Positions 1 to 11,229 of a DNA stretch of 64,000 nucleotides are shown here, piece after piece. The position numbers were made by a program, and so were the translations under genes. Source of the stretch: Turbatrix aceti (lineage: Eukaryota > Nematoda > Chromadorea > Rhabditida > Panagrolaimidae); contig OZ017766.1 of the NCBI GenBank assembly GCA_963969345.1, positions 5,890,001-5,954,000 of the forward strand. The letters are read 5' to 3'. The stretch's first letter is position 1, and each line of letters starts with the position of its first letter. A model generated the notes under the pieces. That model worked only from the letters and a program-made list of their open reading frames with translations, was not told the DNA's origin and ran no database searches.

Positions 1-874
1 CCCACGCTAGGAGTTTGTGCGGTGTAACTTGGAGATAGCGAAGAAAAATTGTTCCAAGCGCGATGCCGGACAGGTAACTGACGAAATGGCCATAAAAGGA
101 ATCATTGATGCTTTCCATGCTTTCAGAAGGGATCATTCCACGTGCGATCAGCACCATTAGCATCAGAAGGCCGAGTGACGCAGCCGCAAAAATTCTGGGT
201 AAGCGTAACGGCATTTCGGCCCAATTGAAGCAAATATTCGCCACCTGGGCTCCGTAGAGACCGTAGACAGCGTTGGAGCATCCAAAAAAGTCCATTTGCG
301 GTTCAATGATTCTATTGACCAAAAGTCCGGTAAAGGATGAAAGCAGGTAGATGGGCGCTATACGGTAGGATTGGTGAACCAACTCCAGGGGAATCCCGAC
401 GATCAGCTGCATGACGACGTTCTTCGCCAGGTGAAGGTACCCAGCGTGCACGAGAACCGAAGTGAAATAGGACCACAGAAAAAGCGGATGTCGGTGATCA
501 AAATGCAGGTAGAGCTTGGTCTGTCCGGATTCATGGGAGTGGAAGCCGGTCTTGAAGCAGATACAGTATGCCACGTAGATGAACACCTGGAGAAAAGATA
601 TACCCAAAATGAAGTAGGGCGGATGCGTGAGGTCGTATTCAGCAAGGTAGTTGGGTGATTCGTGTATCTCGGATGTGAGCAGAGGTATCCCGAAGTGAGG
701 TAACAGAACGGCCGTTAGTTCTACGCCCAGAAGAACGGTTGTAATGACTTTTTCGAGGAATTTGAGAACACCTGGAAGACAATATTACAAAATAATAAAA
801 TTACGGTAAGGAAAAATTATACGGTATAAAACGTTAAATTCATAGATTGCAGAATCGAGTTTGTCGCTGAACAT
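1..874 (-). CDS. rhomboid-family intramembrane serine protease, 3' end cut by window edge
   Basis: Two exons on the minus strand: 874-823 (start ATG 874-872) and 771 to beyond position 1, joined by a 51-bp GT-AG intron. The split codon C|GT restores Arg. Visible rhomboid landmarks, in order: the loop HAGYLHLAKN (the family's H-x4-HL-x2-N), QLIVGIPLE, the catalytic serine in FGCSNAVYGL (family GxSx), and the catalytic histidine in YGHFVSYLSGIALG. Both members of the Ser-His dyad are present, so the protein should be an active protease rather than an iRhom-like pseudoprotease. The membrane segments look normal. The C terminus lies outside the window, and the N-terminal cytoplasmic part is unusually short (about 20 residues in exon 1), so a further upstream exon is possible. 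Family call is secure; the subfamily is not resolved. Confidence 0.85.
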
Positions 875-1143
875 CACTCGTCGTCGATCGTTGACTGTAG
901 AAGACGTACAACTAACCGATAACAAAATTTTGACAAGCATCAAAATTTTGAAAAATTTGCAAAAAATGTTTTCGATCTTTGCAAATTTTTTTTCGTTTTT
1001 GGTAAACTTTTTTCATTTTTGTCGTCCAGATATTTATTTTTTATTAGCTTTCAAAAAATGTTATCAGTGTTACAGGAAAAAAGTCATTTATCAGTTGCAG
1101 AATCAGTGTGAAATCCGGGAAGGATGCAGGTGTGGGAGGCGCC

Positions 1144-3416
1144 TCAGAGGTAGAATAATTCGCTGACGCCAAACTTTTTGGTGAGAATGACATTTTTGAT
1201 GGCTCGATCAAAATCATCCATGCAGACGACCTTGCGATGCGCTCGGAGAGCCAGCATACCTGCTTCCGTGCAGATGGCCTAAAAATTCATTTTTGTTACA
1301 CAAAAAATAAAAGAAGAAATTTGGACGGTAAAAACGAACTCGACAATCAGCACCACTGATATCCTTGGCCTTGGCAATGATTTTCTCAAACTCAACGTCG
1401 GCAGCCAGGGTCATGCCATTTGTATGAATGTTGAGAATTTTAGTTTTTGTCTTTTCATCGGGTTTTGGCAACTCAATTTTTCGATCGATTCGACCGGGAC
1501 GAATGAGTGCAGGATCGAGGACGTCAATGCGGTTGGTCGCCATGATGATCTTGATATCTCCACGGGATTCAAAGCCGTCGAGTTGGTTGAGTAGCTCGAG
1601 CAGCGTCCGCTGAACCTCCTGCTCGCCCTTGCACGACGTGTCAAAACGCTTTGTTCCAACGGCGTCAATTTCGTCGAGAAAGATGATACACGGCGCGTGA
1701 TCCTTGGCCATTTTGAAGAGTTCGCGGACCAAACGGGCGCCCTCGCCCGATGACTTTTGCACGAGATCCGATCCTGTTGCACGGAGGAAAGTCGCTGACG
1801 TCGAGTTGGCAACTGCTTTCGCGAGAAGAGTTTTTCCTGGAAATGTTATGAATTAATTTTAAAAATTATGCGAAATGCGGAAGTTAATTTACGGTCGTTT
1901 GTGAACTTTTGCACGTCATAAAATGTTTTGTTTTGAAATGAAATGTTATAAACATGTGCTAATTAATTAAACAATTAATTTGTTTAATTAAAAACAGTAC
2001 TGAATGAGTTTTTGACAAATACATAAAAATGTGCAAATGCTTATAAACGGAAGCAACGATTAGGGCAGATTTTTTTTTATGAACCAGAGTTGTTTTTTCA
2101 AAAATTATTCTTGCGCCGCCTCGAGCGCTAATTGCACTGTCATTACCTAATTTGGTATGTATTGCGCTTGTTAAATGTCTGACTCAACAAAAAAAATCTC
2201 CCAAGAGAATGCTGTTGCAGTCAGGTGTCAAACGTCAACAACCCGCCTAACTACCACATACCTGTTCCAGGTTCACCGTAGAGAATCACTCCCTTCGGCG
2301 CTGTGATTCCCATTTCTTCGTAGTACTCGGGGTGGGTCAACGGAAGCTCGACAGCTTCTTTGATTTCCTCAATCTGTGGCTCGAGACCTCCGATATCATC
2401 AAAGGATTCTGTGGGAGCTTTTTCGAGCTTGTAGCACTGGGCTTTGGAATCAACGGAATCCTGGATGACGCCGACGACCGCGGTTGGCACGTTTTTGAAC
2501 GCTCCACCGGCCTTGACGAGGACCAGCGCGTTGATGCATATGAGGTCCTTGTCGACGATCGAGAGCACCGGGACGTACCATTCTCGCTTGCTGCCTTCGA
2601 CAACGACCACTGCGTGCTAAAAAAAACCAAATTCCATTCATTCAAACTATAAAAAAATGAAGAAAAACCTCTTTTTCGTTGAAGAGTTCGTGAATCCTTG
2701 CAAGCGTTGTCGGGGTACCCCGGAGCGATTGGATAATTCTGCGCTCGCTTCTCCTCTGCGAATCCACAGGTTTGAGCGCATTCTGTCTCATGATAAAGTC
2801 CTGCTCGAGCAGAAGGTAATCATGAACGCGATTCTGCTTCAGCAACCTCAGCAGACACTGGCGTCGGGGAATGACCTGCGGAAGCTTTGTCGAGAGATCC
2901 TGGCCTTTGTTCTTGACAACATGGTGCGCGATTTTGTTGGACGCGTGCTGGGGCATCTCAGGTCCTTGTCGACGATCGAGAGCACCGGGACGTACCATTC
3001 TCGCTTGCTGCCTTCGACAACGACCACTGCGTGCTAAAAAAAACCAAATTCCATTCACTCAAACTATAAAAAAAGAAAAGAAAAACCTCTTTTTCGTTGA
3101 AGAGTTCGTGAATCCTTGCAAGCGTTGTCGGGGTACCCCGGAGCGATTGGATAATTCTGCGCTCGCTTCTCCTTTGCGAATCCACAGGTTTAAGCGCATT
3201 CTGTCTCATGATAAAGTCCTGCTCTAGCAGGAGGTAATCATGAACGCGATTCTGCTTCAGCAACCTCAGCAGACACTGGCGTCGGGGAATGACCTGCGGA
3301 AGCTTTGTCGAGAGATCCTGGCCTTTGTTCTTGACAACATGGTGCGCGATTTTGTTGGACGCGTGCTGGGGCATCTCCCGACGCCCCCCAGAAGGGCGAC
3401 CCATCTGATTTCCCAT
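1144..3416 (-). CDS. rpt-2-like: 26S proteasome regulatory ATPase RPT2/PSMC1-like, divergent copy
   Basis: Four exons: 3416-3087, 2616-2262, 1836-1340 and 1278-1144. They join in phase to 438 residues, against 440 for human PSMC1. The product should be an AAA+ subunit of the 19S base that unfolds substrates. Seen: N-terminal MGNQMG (the Gly2 that is myristoylated in RPT2), the KLPQVIP and LRGTP regions, Walker A near residue 224, Walker B IIFLDE near 279-284, the arginine-finger region [21 protein letters not shown], and C-terminal LFYL, which fits the HbYX gate-opening motif. Two oddities: Walker A reads GEPGTGKT instead of GPPGTGKT, and the pore-loop stretch that is QKYLGDG in PSMC1 reads QKSSGEG, losing the aromatic residue. 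This suggests a fast-evolving paralogue, not the main housekeeping copy. Intron 1 is enlarged by a tandem duplication. Confidence 0.88.
2543..3377. repeat. tandem duplication (417 + 418 bp) inside the RPT2-like gene
   Basis: Positions 2543-2959 recur head-to-tail at 2960-3377 with only a few differences: one 1-bp length change near the poly-A run and scattered substitutions. Each unit holds most of exon 1, intron 1 and the first part of exon 2. The outer copies supply the working exon 1 (3087-3416) and exon 2 (2262-2616). The junction creates a chimeric exon (3033-2670, 364 nt) flanked by the same splice signals. Because 364 is not a multiple of three, including it shifts the frame, so it must be skipped for a functional protein. 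Confidence 0.9.
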
Positions 3417-3782
3417 GGTTTCACCTGTTCCTGTAACTTGTCAGCCAGCGGATGGATTGGATTGTTGTGTCAGTTGGAGATAGTAGAGTCGAAGGACGGC
3501 GTCGTTGGTGAAAAAAGGCATTCCAGCCACGAATGATTTTTTTGGATGCTTTATTCAAATTTTTCTTTTTCTTTGAATTTGTTTCTGATCTTACAACAAT
3601 GGTTTTGAGCCGCGATTTTGTCGTTTCATAATTTTTTTTCGTTTTTTTTGAGTTTATCGTTACATTTAAAATTTATCAAACTTAGAATGATCATTATAAA
3701 ACTTATTTTGACGCGATAATGTTACCGACAAAATAAATTTCATAGATTTTATTCATTTACCTGTCTACAAATTTCCGCTGTG
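3417..3782. other. intergenic, AT-rich, no gene seen
   Basis: About 366 bp between the RPT2-like start codon and the outer edge of the giant inverted repeat. It should hold the RPT2-like promoter. I see no long ORF, no clear TATA box and no repeat. Confidence 0.6.
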
Positions 3783-5263
3783 ACACCATAAATTTTTCTA
3801 ATTGTCTTTTCAGATGTATGTTTTTCGGAACGCGTTAATTAACGTTCACTGTAAAATTGGTGAACTAACTGAATTTTGAGTGTACTGTGCGTTATTTTCA
3901 AAAAAAGTAATTATTCCGTTATTGTTCACAGTAATATTACTGCCGTTTTCCATGGAATCCATGAAAAATAAAACATATAAGTTCAGTTGGCAGTCAGTCT
4001 GACATGAATGAGCGCGCTACGTAGTCTGTCTGATAAATGGAATTATATATTTTTCTAGATACCATTGACTCCAGACTTGGAGGGTCCCAAGTTGTCACAA
4101 CTACGATGTAAACATTTTTCCAGCATGTTAGCAATGTTGGGTTTTTTGATCTCTGAACATGGATTGACATAGGTTGGCGAGCTGTTTTCCCATAATATGT
4201 ACTATGTTATTTATAGTCGTAAATACTTACATGTTATATAATAGATTGACGGACATTAAGAATCAATAAAAATTTATTTGTTAAGGAGACAAACAAAATC
4301 AAAAAACAGTACATGAGTATGTTTTTAATAGGGTACGTTGGCGTTTATCATTTCCTTCGGATTACGTGCGTAATTTCCTTTGTGAATCATTGCATGTTCA
4401 GAAATGTGGCTTGTCTGGGTTTATTACCCTTAATAGGTTCCCGATTTCTCCGTATCGTTCATAAATACTATGTTCACAAAACTTACTAATATCAGTGAAC
4501 ACACATGAGTTACTGTAAGATGGTGATAACATTTTTAAAACAAATATTTTGTCTACAGTACTTTCACATAGAAAAAAGAAAATAAATTTTTTTAACACGT
4601 TCAGACAGCTTTTTGTTTGTTTTGAGAACGAATTATTATAAAGGTCGTTTTTAAATTTCCCAAAAAAATATTTTAGCGATTTTCATTATGATAAAAAAAT
4701 TCCCAACAGCAATAATGAGGCTAAAATCATAGGAAAGGCAGGACAACACCATACCAATCTCGGTGGACTCTTATGTGTCCATGCAGTATGTTGTATGTAT
4801 ATAAATACTTCGTTAGGCAGTCAAACAGTTAGATGATCATAAACATCTCGATCCCTCCAGACTAAATGAGCGCGTGAAGTATAAACTCATTCTTGGTCCC
4901 GGTACACGGACCAGGATTTCCTTTACATTAGTTGTGCCAATTTTTCCGCAAAATTCATGAAGTTTGCCTCTAGGACATTAGGTGTCTTTTTATTGTTAAA
5001 ATTAGATCTGTTTTTGTTGCGTTTTTTAGGGAATTTCTGGGGATTCCCCGGGAATGTTTCCCTTTTTTCGTTCCCCGAAGAATTGCGCAACACTGTCACG
5101 AACCAGTACCAAGACCAAAAATCGTGAACACGGCCATATTGCTTATTTTTACTTATCTGCTAATAAGCTAAGCGCCAACTTCAGCGACACTTCATCCTAA
5201 GCTTATAAATCCGAATTCTTGCTCAACGCCTACTATTTATCTATACGAAGCAATTTTGAGATA

Positions 5264-7254
5264 TAAGACGATGACAACAAAAATTTTTTTCAACAGCCTG
5301 TTTTTTTAACGTTTTTCGAAAACTCAAAGTAGACCTCACAGTAATTCATTTTTTGCGTTTATACAACAAAAAGCATCCGGAGTTTGGCCCAGAAGCCAAA
5401 ACTTGCTATTACTGCTTTTTCAGAAAACACCACAGGAAAATTCTGCAACAACTCTTTTAGTGCATTTTTCGTTCAAACTGCGATCAGCGTTTATAAATTT
5501 AGTGATCAGGCGCAATATTTTTGAATTATAATAATTTTGTCATTTCATTGTACTGTGAAACTATTTTTACAATTTTTTTGCACATTGCGTCCATGATTTT
5601 TTTATGATGCGTTTTATTCTCAATCAACATAAAAACAATAACAAAAACAACAACAAAGTAACGGAAAAAAGACGGTAGAGGAATACCCTTACGCAGTAGC
5701 ATAGCTCGGCTACTGCGCCACCCCGACGCAGTAGCATAGTTTGGTGGCCATTGCGCCAGCCCAACGCAGTAACATAACTTGGCTACTGCGTCAAAGAGGA
5801 GAGGGAAGCAGCACGCCGCAATAGCGTAACTTGGCTATTGTGTCGAGATGGGAGTTGAAAAAATTTACACGACGATTACAATTACAAAAAATGATACTTT
5901 ATCCGTTGAAGAGCATTGTCCAAGAAAAATGATAAAAAATATCCAGAAACAAATCAAAAAAGGATGAGATTAGAGAAACAATTACGACGACGATGTTAGC
6001 TATTTTAGAGGCGATTTTGATTAACTTGGGTCAATTTCCACGAGCAGCGAAGAGGGTAGCCATCCGAGTAAGCCGAATCCTGAAAAATAACACGAAATAA
6101 ACGCCATAAGAAGAAAACAGACAAAAAAACTCAAAAAACGATCAGAAAAAACTCATGTAATCAAAAAAGTCAGAACAGTTATCTTTGATTGCCCCGCCAC
6201 GAAAAGTCGAACAAACAGTCAACACTACAACGTTGTTCGTTTGTCCGATTTTTCGTAGCGTTACATAAGTTTTTTCTGATCGTTTTTTGAGTTTTTTTGT
6301 CTGTTTTCTTCTTATGGCGTTTATTTCGTGTTATTTTTCAGGATTCGGCTTACTCGGATGGCTACCCTCTTCGCTGCTCGTGGAAATTGACCCAAGTTAA
6401 TCAAAATCGCCTCTAAAATAGCTAACATCGTCGTCGTAATTGTTTCTCTGATCTCATCCTTTTTTGATTTGTTTCTGGATATTTTTTATCATTTTTCTTG
6501 GACAATGCTCTTCAACGGATAAAGTATCATTTTTTGTAATTGTAATCGTCGTGTAAATTTTTTCAACTCCCATCTCGACACAATAGCCAAGTTACGCTAT
6601 TGCGGCGGGCCTGTGCTTTTGCGTCTTGTGCTTCCCTCTCCTCTTTGACGCAGTAGCCAAGTTATGTTACTGCGTTGGGCTGGCGCAATGGCCAAACTAT
6701 GCTACTGCGTTGGGCTGGCGCAATGGCCAAACTTTGCTACCGCGGCGGGGTGGCGCAGTAGCCAAGTTTTGTTACTGCGTCAGGGTGCTCCCCCTATTCC
6801 TCTACCGTCTTTTTTCCGTTACTTTGTTGTTGTTTTTGTTATTGTTTTTATGTTGATTCAGAATAAAAAGCGTTTTCACGAAAAAAGTTATAATGCGAAA
6901 AAACCGTTTATTTAAGTCAAACTGCCACCGTGTATCAGATTGAATAAAAACGCAACATTTACGTTCATGTTTGGACTAGGTGTTCAAAATTATCGAATAA
7001 AAAGAGAAGAAGCGTCAACAGGTCGTTCGCGACTCAGGTTATCAGAAAAAAAGAGATTTTAGGCAATTAAGCGTCTCGAACATGTCTGAAAAGTAAATTT
7101 GCCATAATTACGCATCATGGAAAATGATTCCGAGTTTCGGGGCAACTACGATGGAATATGCTTTTTTGAAGCACTTTACGTTGTAATAAAGTAAACGCTG
7201 AAAATAAGTGCAAAAAAAAGGCTCATAAAAAAAATTTTTGTTGTCATCGTCTTA
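5264..7254. mobile_element. 1991-bp foldback-type DNA transposon, non-autonomous
   Basis: Present in the left arm of the giant palindrome and absent from the matching site in the right arm (near 13936), which gives the empty site. The ends carry a terminal inverted repeat of about 27 bp beginning TAAGACGATGACAACAAAAA, and the flanks show a TA target duplication typical of Tc1/mariner-class insertion. Inside lies a second inverted repeat (about 5616-6205 against 6225-6850). Its arms in turn carry near-palindromic units built on GCAGTAGC...GGCTACTGCG (about 5692-5860 and 6590-6785). No transposase ORF is visible, and ORFs across the repeats (6626-6915) are repeat-derived. Confidence 0.88.
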
Positions 7255-7495
7255 TATACTTACCAATTTTTTTGTCGTGTAATAGTTTCTAAAATGTTTC
7301 TAATATTTCAGCTTTTATTGCGCACTGTACTATACACGCGTTACTGTATCAGTCCCATTGTTTTATTTATTTCAGATTCTGTTATTGGGTAACAATATTG
7401 TACATTGTACAATCTTCGTATTCAAAAATAGACAATCCGTACAGATCTCTGTCTATCCCAGTGATAAACAACATCAAACTGTGGCTCCCAACTGG

Positions 7496-8943
7496 ATGTC
7501 CGATGATTTCGACCTGATCTTCGACAGCAATTCGAGTACAATGTGCGATGATGCTGTCAGGCTGTCTGAAAATAAACTCTTCCGTGCTGCAAATTGCACC
7601 GTGATGTCCGTAGCCGGCATCGGCGTTTGCTGCTTTCTGCCAAATTTCATAAAGTTTGTCAAATACTTTGTACACTTTACATACTGCTTCCGATGGCTGA
7701 CGCTTTTCTTCTGTGTTGTCGGAATTTTTTACAACATTCTAATATTTGCTGTATATCTTTGGCAAGAAGTTCATCACCTGACAAACTCCGGCTGTGGTCT
7801 TATGGTTGACGAAGTGCAATGCATGCTCTTCAAGATACCAACTTATTTTTGTACGGCTTTTATTGCTCTCGTGCAACTTGTCATGGCATTCGAACACAGT
7901 TTATCAGCGTGTTTTAAAGTTGAGTGGAATGATAAGATCAAAACCATATTATACTTTTTGTTTTCTGTAAGTTTTGGATTATTTATTCTAACATAAGTGG
8001 TCTCGAGGGGATTGATTATCCGTCGGTCAAAAATTAGGTTTTGGTTCAAAAAAGTTTCTATTTATTCAAAGAAATACATATCATTTTTTTGGATCCGGAA
8101 TTAAAGTTAATTGACAATACCCGCGGTTCTTCAGGTTTTTTGGCACAAAAAAAAGAAGCTAAACCGCCTTTTATACTCTAATTACATTCATTGTTGTGCA
8201 TTAATATGAGACTTATAGAGCAAAGTGCAGTTCAACTTGTACCGTTTTGGTGCACTCAAACTTTGAGTCTCAAAGCTCTTTTTTTAGATAATCTGTTCCG
8301 CCCTGCTGACGGCAAACGTCTTCTACGGCAACCTGGAGCTCAACGGTACCCGAATGACCTTCTGCACTATGACGACGTCAAAAACACAGGTACACATAAA
8401 AACCAATTACTGGATTCTCTTTGGCATAAACCTGGTCAGCGTGGGAGGATTTATTGTGCTTTGGTCTATAAAAGACAAGATTCTGGGGTAAGACACGCTT
8501 GCTTTTCTTTCTTGCTTTTCTTTTCTTTCAATATATTTATGCCACGTGCACTACTTCAGGAATAAAGTGAGTACTTACGACCTGGCGACTCGGTACACTC
8601 GAATAAAGAAGCTTCGTTCTTTGTCCGTGGGTGTGCAGCTCATTAAATGGTGCTTCATTGTAAACATTACATCGCAATTCTTTAACAGTTTTCTCCGTGG
8701 GATAATCACGCTACCTGCCGCCACCTCTGCTCCTCTATTTGTTATCATCAACGCTGTAGGGATTTTTGCAGACGCCCTTGCTTTTTTTTTAATTGACTCT
8801 TTTTGCAGCTCCCAATTACACTGCCATTCGTTATGACGCTTGTCCTCAGAAAACTCGCGCGGGAGTTGAACCGAGCTGTCGTCGAAGAGCACAAAGGTGC
8901 CGGTCAACAGTATTTTATGCAATTTGGCAGAACGTGGAATTAA
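7496..8943 (+). CDS. nematode seven-transmembrane chemoreceptor (Sra/Srab-like), gene A, left copy
   Basis: Exons 7496-7966, 8288-8487, 8560-8755 and 8809-8943 join in phase to 333 residues. The start MSDDFDLIFD was chosen because it aligns with the starts of the paralogues; an upstream in-frame stretch begins only after an acceptor near 7374. Seen: an early Cys, several hydrophobic segments, the hallmark block CGLMVDEVQCMLFKIPTYFC followed by MAFEHSLSA in the place of the ERxxA motif, the conserved CTMTTSKTQ block at the start of exon 2, and the tail EEHKGAGQQYFMQF. Length and intron positions match genes C, D and E below. Such receptors sit in cilia of sensory neurons and detect environmental chemicals. 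The exact subfamily is inferred from motif layout. Its twin lies at 12250-13697. Confidence 0.78.
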
Positions 8944-9963
8944 TTGTTTGACAACAATTAAAACTGTCAAAATTTGACTATAAAATTTTTTTCTGAATAA
9001 ATCTGTTACCTCGGTAGTCAGTGTGTTTGGCTCTATGATTAGTGTTCTCGTGTACTCAACGTAACCAAAAATTTTGATTTTTCTAATTTGATTGCAAAGC
9101 GTGTTCTCGGTTTCGTATATATGTATGTATTTTCTCCATAAGTTTTCAAAAAACAAATACATCGTTTCAAAAAACAAAACACGATGAACGAAACTATGTA
9201 AATAGTTACGAGTTCTTGAGTAGTGTTCAAATTTTTGGATACCCGAAAACACATTACTTGATTTCTCACGTGCGTTTGACGTATATTACGTGCATTTGAT
9301 ATATTATAATTTTGTCTGTAGCTAAATTCTTTGAATTGTAGTGAATCTAAAATGTGAAACTAAAGTGTAATTAATGTAAGTGGTCCCCATTGGGCTCGAT
9401 AACGCGACATGTTTCAAAAGTAATTTCCCAAAAGATATACAAATGATAAGAAAAACAACAACATATCTTTGTATTTACATACTGTATTTTGCCTTATTTT
9501 GGTTTATCCGTCTCGTTGTCGTTGAGGTGGAATTTATTTTTGCTCTTTTCATATATGAAAAGATACGGAACATTACGGAACATTACCGTATACGGAACAT
9601 TACGGGATTTTTTCCCAGTATCCGTGAGATTGCACCTTCGTGGGATGTTGTTTCGTAATAATATTCTTTTCTTAGTCAATTCCTTGTAGCGTATTGCGAT
9701 TACGTTTATGTAGCGTTAGCCTTTTAAGTAATATTTGTGATATGTAGTGACACACATACAAACGTTTATGGTCTTAAAACGGCAACTTACATAAATGTTA
9801 GGAAATGTTTATTATTCATAGAATAAAGGTAATCGTGATGTTTAAAAAATACGAATGAGTATTTTTTTAAATACCTAAAAGTTGAACAAACAGGATCATC
9901 TTTGTATACTTTGTAGACATAGCAGTTGTTTTAGCCTCTGATGTGTTCTTACATGTAATAGAC

Positions 9964-10178
9964 ATGGTGCGGTCTAACGATTCAATTCTTTCGGACAACA
10001 TGGATTTTGAGTATATCGAAACGTGTGGCAGAGCACTTTCCATCCAACAATATGTGCCCAATCGAATGGCAAACATCGCTATTGTATTGATTGCCATCAT
10101 TGGTATTGTACTATTTGTTCCAATGTTTGTCAAATCTTTTAAATTGTTCGTGCACTTTACATATGCTTTTCGGTGGCT
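9964..10178 (+). pseudogene. chemoreceptor gene B, left copy: exon 1 fragment
   Basis: The start MVRSNDSILSDNMDFEYIE and the first membrane segment through VHFTYAFRW are intact, matching gene C closely. The reading frame is then cut at 10178, where the non-LTR retrotransposon fragment begins. The remaining two-thirds of exon 1 and exons 2-4 are missing from this side. It cannot encode a receptor. Confidence 0.85.
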
Positions 10179-10659
10179 TTATCAAGCCAGCAGTCCTCTA
10201 CGGCTGCGAAACCTGGGCACTCACCGACGCCGCCGCCGAAACCCTTCAAAGGGGTCAACGTCGTCTTGAACGTGCCATCCTAGGTGCGTTTGAGCGACGA
10301 GATCCCCTCCGCGGCCATCCGAAAGCGCACCAAGCTCAAGGACTGGTTCGAAAGCGCTCGACTCCGGAAGCTGAAGTTCGCCAAATCGCTCGCGACGACC
10401 GACGACGACAACTGGGCAGTTCGACTGTCAGACTGGCGCCCTACCGACGACTACGACAAAGCCAAGCGACCGCCTGGACGACCTCGTATGCGCTGGACCG
10501 ACGCCCTCGCCAACGAGTATTACAAGGCCCCGGCAAAAGACTTTGACTATAGACGAGTGATTTTCCTTTGATGTGCCCCTCTTCGTACGATATCCCAGTG
10601 ATACTTTGTTATCCCGTGTGTACGAGTAAGAGATATAAATTGAAATTGAATTGAAATTG
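10179..10659 (+). mobile_element. 3' fragment of a non-LTR retrotransposon (RTE-like) at the palindrome centre
   Basis: GC-richer than its AT-rich surroundings. Two overlapping frames show the C-terminal region of a LINE reverse-transcriptase ORF: KPAVLYGCETWALTD, followed after a frame change by EIPSAAIRKRTKLKDW, WAVRLSDWRP and GRPRMRWTDAL. It ends in a short AT-rich tail of TTGAAA-type repeats, as in many LINEs. The 5' end is cut at the inverted-repeat junction and the 3' tail abuts exon 2 of the right-hand gene B. At least one frameshift makes it dead. Confidence 0.82.
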
Positions 10660-11229
10660 TCATTGCACTTGCAAAAATTAACTAAAACATTTGAAAGATT
10701 TCAAAATTTTATAAATATTACATTATCCTAATTTTAAAACGCTTACCGTACAAACAATATATACCATGAATCTAATTAATTGGCCCTTGTTTATCTGCAA
10801 ATATATGGACAAAAAATGTTCAAATGCCATTGCGAGTTGGATCATACTAACAGAGACTGCGCAAAAATAAATTGGCATCTTGAACAGTTCACATGTAACT
10901 TTGTCCACCATGATCTCACAGCCGTTTTTTGTCCAGTAGTGCCATTCCTGCCAGGAAAAAGTAAATGCTACGAGAGCGTTATAGACAATACCAAAAATAC
11001 TGTAGAAAATTATCAGCCACCGAAAAGCATATGTAAAGTGCACGAACAATTTAAAAGATTTGACAAACATTGGAACAAATAGTACAATACCAATGATGGC
11101 AATCAATACAATAGCGATGTTTGCCATTCGATTGGGCACATATTGTTGGATGGAAAGTGCTCTGCCACACGTTTCGATATACTCAAAATCCATGTTGTCC
11201 GAAAGAATTGAATCGTTAGACCGCACCAT
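10660..11229 (-). pseudogene. chemoreceptor gene B, right copy: exon 1 plus 22 nt of exon 2
   Basis: Exon 1 (11229-10747, 161 codons, the same length as in genes C and D) is intact and includes WHYWTKNGCEIMVDEVTCEL and MAFEHFLSIYLQIN. A normal donor (ACG|GTAAGC), a short intron and an acceptor TTTTAG follow. Exon 2 then begins LIFASAM, as in gene C, but stops after 22 nt at the tail of the retrotransposon. Exons 3-4 are missing here. A + strand exon 3-4 fragment at 15446-15818 may be what remains of them. Confidence 0.85.

Larger units (their letters stand above)
3783..10178 (+). repeat. giant inverted repeat, left arm (about 4.4 kb plus a 2-kb insertion)
   Basis: This arm is the reverse complement of 11015-15417. 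Matching coordinates sum to 21193 inside (7358 pairs with 13835) and to 19200 outside (4398 pairs with 14802). The difference is exactly the 1991-bp element inserted at 5264-7254 plus a TA duplication. Identity is near perfect. I saw only isolated differences, for example one base near 4622 against 14577, and one Arg/Gln codon change in an antisense ORF. The outer edge is sharp: the match stops at 3783/15417. The arm contains chemoreceptor gene A, the 5' part of gene B, and about 1.5 kb of non-coding DNA (3783-5263) in which I see no gene. Confidence 0.95.

Noticed and set aside
861..1166. 101-residue plus-strand ORF between rhomboid and RPT2-like genes
   Set aside because: Overlaps rhomboid exon 1 and the RPT2-like stop on the other strand; composition is low-complexity.
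2670..3033. Chimeric exon inside the RPT2-like gene as a real coding exon
   Set aside because: At 364 nt it would shift the frame and duplicate the N-terminal domain. The model that skips it matches PSMC1 length and sequence.
6626..6915. Two overlapping plus-strand ORFs of 76-83 codons with repeated ATALGWRNGQ-like text
   Set aside because: They are translations of the short palindromic units inside the foldback element.
8575..9252. 225-residue minus-strand ORF (and its mirror at 11941-12618)
   Set aside because: It runs antisense to exons 3-4 of gene A and into AT-rich flank. No domain, and its openness is explained by the opposite-strand coding sequence.
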